64,000 nucleotides of DNA, from positions 93,234,401-93,298,400 of the forward strand of contig CM036162.1 of the NCBI GenBank assembly GCA_020631735.1, in the 5' to 3' direction. The notes beneath the pieces are model-generated. The model was not told the DNA's origin. It did not search any database and saw only the letters and a program-made list of their open reading frames with translations. Positions 58,436 through 64,000 of this stretch are shown in pieces. Numbering within the stretch: the first letter of the stretch is position 1; each line of letters begins with the position of its first letter. The DNA comes from Saccharum officinarum (Eukaryota > Streptophyta > Magnoliopsida > Poales > Poaceae). A program made the position numbers and the translations under genes.

Positions 58436-58477
58436 ATTAAAATGGAGACTATTTAATTTTTCGAAATACGAGGTGAG
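58238..58477. mobile_element. Stowaway-like MITE with (AT)15
   Basis: About 240 bp, from CTTTCCTTGTCCC after TA (58,236-58,237) to a GAGGTGAG end before TA (58,478-58,479). The interior has the usual AAGTTCGACTAAATTTATA-type sequence. A microsatellite of about 15 AT units lies at 58,403-58,432. Confidence 0.6.
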
Positions 58478-58636
58478 TATTGTAGGGACCTTTGAAGCTG
58501 GGCTGCCACTCTCTGAAATCAAATGCCCCGGTGACTCCCGAGGTAGGTATAAACGTTGTGCATGCGCCATCTACCTTGGTTCCCAAAGAGTATGTCTATG
58601 CATTACTACCTTGCTTCCCAAAGAGTCAGTCTATGC

Positions 58637-59035
58637 ATCACTCGAGTGTTTGTGGTGCCCAGAATACTTGATTTTTTTCCTTCACGTCTTCTTCCTCCTT
58701 GACGCTCCCCCGTCACCCACCGCCCACCACCTAGCCGCGGTGCGGTAGGGTCTCGCCGAAGCTCCGTGGCCGTGAGGCTCTGGCGAGACCTACTGCGCCC
58801 GCGGCGACCTCCTTTCCTTACCCCCGCTGTCGTCATGGCCATAGCCGCCCTCGTTCTAACCTAGGCCGGCTGCCTCCTCCACCGCCTGCTCCGACGGCCT
58901 CACCGCCTCCTTCGCCTCGCCGCCGTCTCTCCCGCCTCCGCCATCTGGCCTGCCTACCTTCCAGAAATATCTTTCAAGCCCGTCAAAGATGGAGAAGAAA
59001 GTTTCTTTTTTCAAAAAGAAGTCGCAATTAGTTTC
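58637..59035 (-). mobile_element. GC-rich non-autonomous element, inverted copy A
   Basis: It matches 61,494-61,940 in opposite orientation over nearly its whole length: shared GCGGTAGGGTCTCGCCG, GCCGCCGTCTCTCCC and AAAGATGGAGAA blocks. Its ends are more decayed than in copy B. The frames it contains are Arg/Pro-rich and differ between the copies, so they are not genes. Confidence 0.6.
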
Positions 59036-59044
59036 CATATAGAG

Positions 59045-59286
59045 GCTGTGTTTGGATCCAAAATTTGGAGTGCCAAAATACACTGCAGCATTTCGTTTGT
59101 ATTTAGTAATAATTGTCTAATCATTGACTAATTAGGCTCAAAACGTTCGTCTCGCAAAGTACAACCAAACTATACAATTAGTTTTTGATTTTATCCACAT
59201 TTAGTACTTCATACATGTATCGCAAGTTTGATGTGACGGAATTTTTTTTTTGCATAGTGCACTTTTCGATGGATCTAAACACACCC
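59045..59286. mobile_element. Tourist-like MITE
   Basis: About 242 bp with imperfect inverted ends GCTGTGTTTGGATCC and, from the right, GGGTGTGTTTAGATCC. The interior has the common grass motif GACTAATTAGGCTCAAAACG, TTCGTCTCGC and TGTGACGGAAT. AGAG borders both ends; the true target-duplication size is unclear, so the superfamily is tentative. Confidence 0.6.
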
Positions 59287-59731
59287 AGAGTAAGAAAATG
59301 CTCAAAACTCAAAACCCAGGACGTCGCAACGCAGCCCATCCGCCGTACCTGACAACCTGAGCTCATCCAATGATGCTTTGTGGAACCTGGAGCGGCAACT
59401 CAGACAAAAAGCCTGTTCCTAGAATCAGAATCCAGTCGCAAGCACAAGGCCATCGCCGCGGCCAACTCCTCGTGACGCCGCATCGGACGGCCCCGATCCA
59501 CCAGGTCCCGTTTGGACGGCGGATCTCGCCCCCCTGCGCTCTCCGCACACCCACCGTTTTCCATTTTCACGGCTCCCTCCCTGCACGATCGCGCCTGCCT
59601 TCCATTTCCTGCCATCCCAGTCCCTCGTCGCCTCGTCGGAACTGCGGCCGCCCCCTGCCCTTCCAAGAAAACCCCAGTCCCCGCCGCGCAAAACCCTAGT
59701 GGCGGCGTGGGACGCTGCTTGGGTTCCGGTG
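59287..59731 (+). promoter_or_regulatory. 5' flank and leader of the unknown gene
   Basis: Becomes GC-rich from about 59,450, with long C/T stretches typical of a monocot 5' UTR. No TATA box stands out. Frames on both strands here lack domains. Confidence 0.4.
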
Positions 59732-62700
59732 ATGGAGGAAGAAGGCGGCGGCGCCAGTGGCAGCGAGGAGGTGGTGCAGCTGGAGGACGCGGTGGAGCTG
59801 CTGGTGGAGCACCTCGTGGCGCCGGTGCTGCCGCGCGGCCAGGTCGACCGGGAGGAGGCCCTGTCGCTTGAGACTCAGGAGGCCGTGGCGCGTCAGGTGA
59901 GGATGTCTGTGCTTGACCCATTGCTCCTTTTTCGTGGGCTGTGACGCGGTTGCGGCGGGGTCTCCTGGAGGGTCGATCGGGGTTGAGGAACGGAGCATGG
60001 GGCTTGCGCCTCCTCCCCGTGCGATTCGTTCCTGGGGTGGATTTGGGTCGCGCGGCGTGCTACGTACTTGCGGCATTCGGAATTCGCGGCTTCTACGGTC
60101 TGATCTATAACATTGTTCCGCTTAGTGTTGATCACACACTTTTTTTTGTTGCAATTGCCGATCGAGCTGCGGCTTTTCTCGCAGCGCCATCATGGAGCTT
60201 ACTGCGGCTTATTTGTTTTGTGCTTGGGGCTTTTGGGATTTGCTTTTGTTTTTCCGATAACTTGTCTGCCACTTACCTCACTACGCCGCCATGGATGTGG
60301 TTTTGTCGTTGCGCAGGTCCACGCGACGGTTCTCCTGTACAACTACTACCACCGGAAGCAGTTCCCGCAGCTTGAGTTTGCCAGCCCCGATCGGTTCTGC
60401 CTGTCCTCTTCCCTCACCGTCAGCAACAAAAATCTGCTCATGTACCTGAACCAGGCGCAGAACTGCCTTGGCAACGGAGTGGGGGCGGAGCTCTCGGTTA
60501 CTAACAAGGCTATCATTGAAGCCTGCGACATTGCCGAGGCGCTCGACCCCATGAAGGACTCCCCCGAGATGACCATGTGGCCGATCTCCAAGGTCGCAGT
60601 TCTGCTTCTCAATCGGACAAAGAAAGTGTGCTTGCTCGAGCATGGATCCGAAACCAAGGGCGTCTGGTCGATGTTTGAGAAAGATATCAAGACAACATTA
60701 GGTGGTTCGCTCAGCAGTGACATGTCTGTGCAGGGGTCGAGTAATAAATCCATGGCACTTCCTTCTAAACCGTACGTGCTTCAGCAGATTGCATATTCAG
60801 AGGTGGAGCTCAAAACAGGTTGGTGCTATACACTTCTACGGGTTTTCTTCTTGAACTTACAGTGCATTGTATGTATGCACCCTTATTCCTTTTTTAATAA
60901 CTAGAACAATAGATGCAGCCTTGTGGCTAGTGGCTACAGGTCAATGTCTTAATTTGTAGTGGAATTGTAGTTCACCCACAAGCACAGAGGCACAAATATG
61001 GTCACTTTGTGGAGTTAGGCTAGCTGGTGTGGTTTGACTCCTCTCATTTAATTTGATTTTTATACAAGTTGTTTGCTACTGAAACATGATTTCATATGGT
61101 CTTGCATCCACTGGCACATTAGGGGCGTGATATGTTGCATGTACGAGGCTCAACCAAGCTCACCAGATGCAATACACACTTGGTTGGTTTCCTGGTCTAG
61201 GGTATCGGCTAGGCTTGCTCTGCACAAAAGCCGCCCCATGGCCTGGCTCGCCCCGTGCGGAAAAAAATCTGTGTTTTGATGGCCGCACGCACGGGCGAGC
61301 GCGCAGGAGAGCGTTTCCTTAAAGACCGGCTGCATTTTCCGTGCATTTGTTTGTACATGGATCAAACCAAACAGGAACTCTGCTGGGCCATATAGCGATC
61401 AAAGCTCGGTGAGGAAGCCAACCAATCGCGTCCTAGAGTAACTTAGATTATGTACATGAGCTGATAGCAATCAAGGTTCTTTTCGAAAGAGAAATACTAT
61501 ACAACACTGAGTGTTGGAACACTCGATTTTTCCCTCTTCTATTCCTCTCCCTCTCTTTTTCTCCATCTTTGGCGGGCTTATAAGAATTTTTGGTGAGGCA
61601 GGCAGGCCAGGTGGTGGGGATGGGAGAGACGGCGGCGAGGCGGAGGCGGCAATGACACTGTCGGAGTGGGTGGCGGAGGAGGCGGCCAGGCCAGGTCGGG
61701 GTGGGGACGACCATGGCTGTGACGGCAGCGGGGGTAGGGGAAGATGGAGGTCGCCGTGGGCGTGATAGAGTCTCACTGGAGCTCCACGGTTGTGGCCGTG
61801 GTTGTGGCCGCGGAGCTCCGGCGAGACCCTACCGCGCCATGGGGGGGCGGTGGGCGGCGGCGGCACATCGGGAGGAGGAAGAAAGTGTGAAGAAAAAAAA
61901 TCGAGTGCTCAGGGCTGGTAAAACACCCGAATGTTGTATCGACAGATCCTTTTTGAAATTACACCTGATTGTGTGCTCGATACACAAGTTGCTTTGGAAG
62001 CGGAATTATGTGCTTGATTTTATTGATTCTGCAAATTCTATGCTTGCGCACCTATCTTTTGTATGTCTTAATAGGTATGTCTCACACACTTTTGTTTTAA
62101 TAGGTATGAAGCGTACAAATTTGAGTTTTATCGAAGAACATCGGGTGTACTCACTGAGTAAGAAAGGGACAGCTACCATGTTGTTCCTTCTGCACTATGA
62201 TCAGACTGTCGATAGCAAGCTTAAGGAAATGCCTTTAGATGCCCTGATAGAAAGGTTTGCATTTCCACTGTGCCTACTTTGTATATTGCACGTTGCAGAC
62301 TTAGTCAAATACGTACAGTATATACTGCATACGATATCTTAGATTAATGTCAACAATGGTTACTTTGCTAAAGCTCTTTACACCCTTTTCAAGATACTCT
62401 GTTTCATGTGTATATGACATAATTGCTGATTGTCCCTCCTAAATGAGTTGCTTAGCTTAGTGTTACTATGCAGTTTTCAATCGTAGTAATTTATAAAAGT
62501 TGTAACTATTGTATTTCCTCCTTTCCTCTGACAGGATGAGTGGTCCTATATTTGAAAGTGGTTCATACCCAACAACGACGTCTGTTGTTGAATGCTATCA
62601 TTTACTGCCATATAAGGAGGTCTTCTTAAACATCCTGAACAGTTATACTTAAAGATTTATTTCAGCTGATTATGCATGAAACCATTGATAACAAAATGTG

Positions 62701-64000
62701 TCTTCTTACAACCTTTTTAGGTTAATGACTAAAGATTACTCTTGACATGTTGCAGGGACTGGCATTTGGGTTCTTCACTGAGTGCGCCAAAGGAGCGGGT
62801 ATTTCAAAATGGGAAATCTTCATCCCTCTCTGAAATAGATGAAAGTTTGAAGGAGCAAGAAGCTAATAGTAATAGCAAGTCTAAAATGAAAAAAATAACC
62901 ACAGACATTTCAACTCCAAAGACAAATAAGCAGGTAGTAAAAGCAGTTGGTGATAGTGGCACCAACAACTGCAACACCAGCAAAAACAGAAAAGACAGCA
63001 ACATGAACTGCAAAAGAAAATCTGAAGTCTTCAAAACTAAATTTGCTACCTACACAGAGCATGGGGATGGTCAGAGCCCCACAAAAGACTTACAAGCCAG
63101 TGAGTCTATCAATCTTATAGTACTTCACTACTTCGATTTTACTGATCCATTGTTGTTTCTCCTCATCATTATGATAAAGTCACTTAATTTCAGGTGTCCA
63201 AATGGACAAGAACAGAACAGAGAAGAACTCCAAAAGTAGAAATGTGCCCCAAGATATCATTCCGGTAAAAAACTCTGTATGAGCTTGAGAAAAAGATGCA
63301 TTGAAATCAGGCGTGATGTTTCTAGTTCAATAATAATTAATATATGCATGTTTATGTGTTAAACTTCAACTTAAAGAATTAATTATCTTTCAGACACCAG
63401 GTGTTGATCCTGTAATTAGCGACCATGCCTTGAAAAGCCAAAATGAGAAAGTCACTGAAAAGTCTGGTAAGGACAATCCTATCCAAGAAAAAAGAAATTT
63501 CTTTTTCCTGTTATTGATTACTTTCATATTGATGCTCCCAAATCTTAATCTGTATACTTCAAATTGCATTTCAGGTGGCATCACAGGTAACATGAATGTT
63601 CAGAAGTATGCGACACTGCAATTACTTCAGAAGATGCGAGATGATACAGTATGTTACATATTGCACTTCATTTCTGAAGTTACAGTGATGCTTGTTGATC
63701 ATAATTCTTCTTTTCCTTGATAACCTAATGTGTACTCATCTTAGTCTATCTATGTTTCAGCTCCGTGAGCATTTTGTGCTTGGAGATCAAAGTGCTGAGT
63801 ATGAAATGGACATTCAAACAATCTTGACGGGTATTTTACCTTTTCACAACTAAATATAGATAAAATGGACAATAACAGTGTGAAATCAAATGATCTTCTG
63901 GCAAACAACTTGTCTTTCCATTCCACAACATTACTAAACATAGCACGAGGGCCTTGTACTCTTAGGCTTTGTATATGCGAACCTTAGTCCCAAATGATGG
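59732..64000 (+). CDS. Unrecognised multi-exon plant gene, 5' part (runs off the edge)
   Basis: Exons: 59,732-59,896; 60,317-60,818; 62,104-62,254; 62,535-62,619; 62,756-63,099; 63,194-63,264; 63,394-63,466; 63,575-63,648; 63,761-63,830; then off the window. Sites are GT-AG. Phases agree except between 62,619 (phase 0) and 62,756, where the long Ser/Lys-rich frame (DWHLGSSLSAPK) needs two leftover bases; a missed small exon or an indel is possible. The N-terminal ~280 residues look globular (VELLVEHLVAPVLP, VLLYNYYHRKQFP, YVLQQIAYSEVELKTG). About 110 residues follow that are rich in Ser, Lys and Asn, ending in basic segments, then short coiled-coil-like exons (LQLLQKMRDDT, LREHFVLGDQSAEYEMDIQTIL). 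Possibly nuclear, judging by the basic tracts (inference). I do not recognise the family. Confidence 0.72.
61494..61940 (+). mobile_element. GC-rich non-autonomous element, copy B, in intron 2
   Basis: The ends pair imperfectly: TACAACACTGAGTGTT...CACTCGATTTTT on the left and, on minus, TACAACATTCGGGTGTTTT...GCACTCGATTTTT on the right. The interior is GC-rich. It sits in the 1.29-kb second intron of the unknown gene and is the inverted counterpart of 58,637-59,035. Class not assigned. Confidence 0.6.

Noticed and set aside
59400..60135. Minus frames 59,400-59,921 and 59,696-60,076 opposite exon 1 of the unknown gene
   Set aside because: GC-rich shadows; the plus exon has clean donor and acceptor sites and phase.

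Overview
This window is a piece of a grass (Poaceae) nuclear genome, most likely from the Andropogoneae (sorghum, maize, Miscanthus or sugarcane group). The reasons are the GC-rich monocot first exons, GT-AG introns, Stowaway and Tourist-like MITEs, and nested Copia and Gypsy LTR retrotransposons. The species is inferred, not shown. About two thirds of the window is transposable element. Three host genes are visible: a calcium-dependent protein kinase (20.65-23.67 kb, minus), the protein farnesyl/geranylgeranyltransferase-I alpha subunit (54.16-56.56 kb, plus), and an unrecognised multi-exon gene running off the right edge (59.73 kb onward, plus).

Layout. 1-14,998 is an old minus-strand Copia element (Copia-1) with 116-bp LTRs, of which only the 5' LTR is inside the window. 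A young 10,170-bp LTR element (3,920-14,089, TSD GCAGG) split it inside gag. That insert carries an intact gag gene with four zinc knuckles and no pol, so it is a TR-GAG-type non-autonomous element, and its 2.4-kb LTRs hold a GC-rich U3 repeat array. Ten bases beyond Copia-1 lies a full-length Copia-2 (15,009-20,331, TSD GACAG) with a lightly damaged polyprotein. It ends 322 bp past the kinase stop codon.

20.65-23.67 kb is the kinase gene (8 exons, 553 aa). 23.96-27.4 kb is intergenic DNA with a Stowaway-like MITE split by further insertions, one of which is a PIF/Harbinger-like element with a GC-rich cargo. 27,406-41,812 is a 14.4-kb Tat-lineage Gypsy element (TSD TAACC) inserted in a diverged minisatellite. 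It encodes gag-PR-RT-RH-aRH-INT on plus and, on minus, a spliced antisense gene of the 'putative gypsy type transposon' family. 42,999-46,382 is a solo LTR (TSD CCATG) related to the TR-GAG LTR. A second solo LTR (43,951-45,488, TSD CTTAT) is inserted in its TATA box.

48,039-52,875 is a Mutator-like element with a perfect 9-bp TSD (TTTTATTTT). It holds an internally deleted transposase gene on minus and, convergent to it, remnants of a GRF-like zinc-finger gene. The FTA gene follows, then MITEs, a reverse-oriented remnant of the TR-GAG family, and the unknown gene. That gene's second intron holds one of two inverted copies of a GC-rich non-autonomous element.

The host genes show no functional link to each other. 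The main story is layered transposition, with a relative order readable from TSDs and LTR divergence. By-eye counts are about 0.8% between the TR-GAG LTRs, 1.2% for Copia-2 and 2.5% for the Gypsy element.
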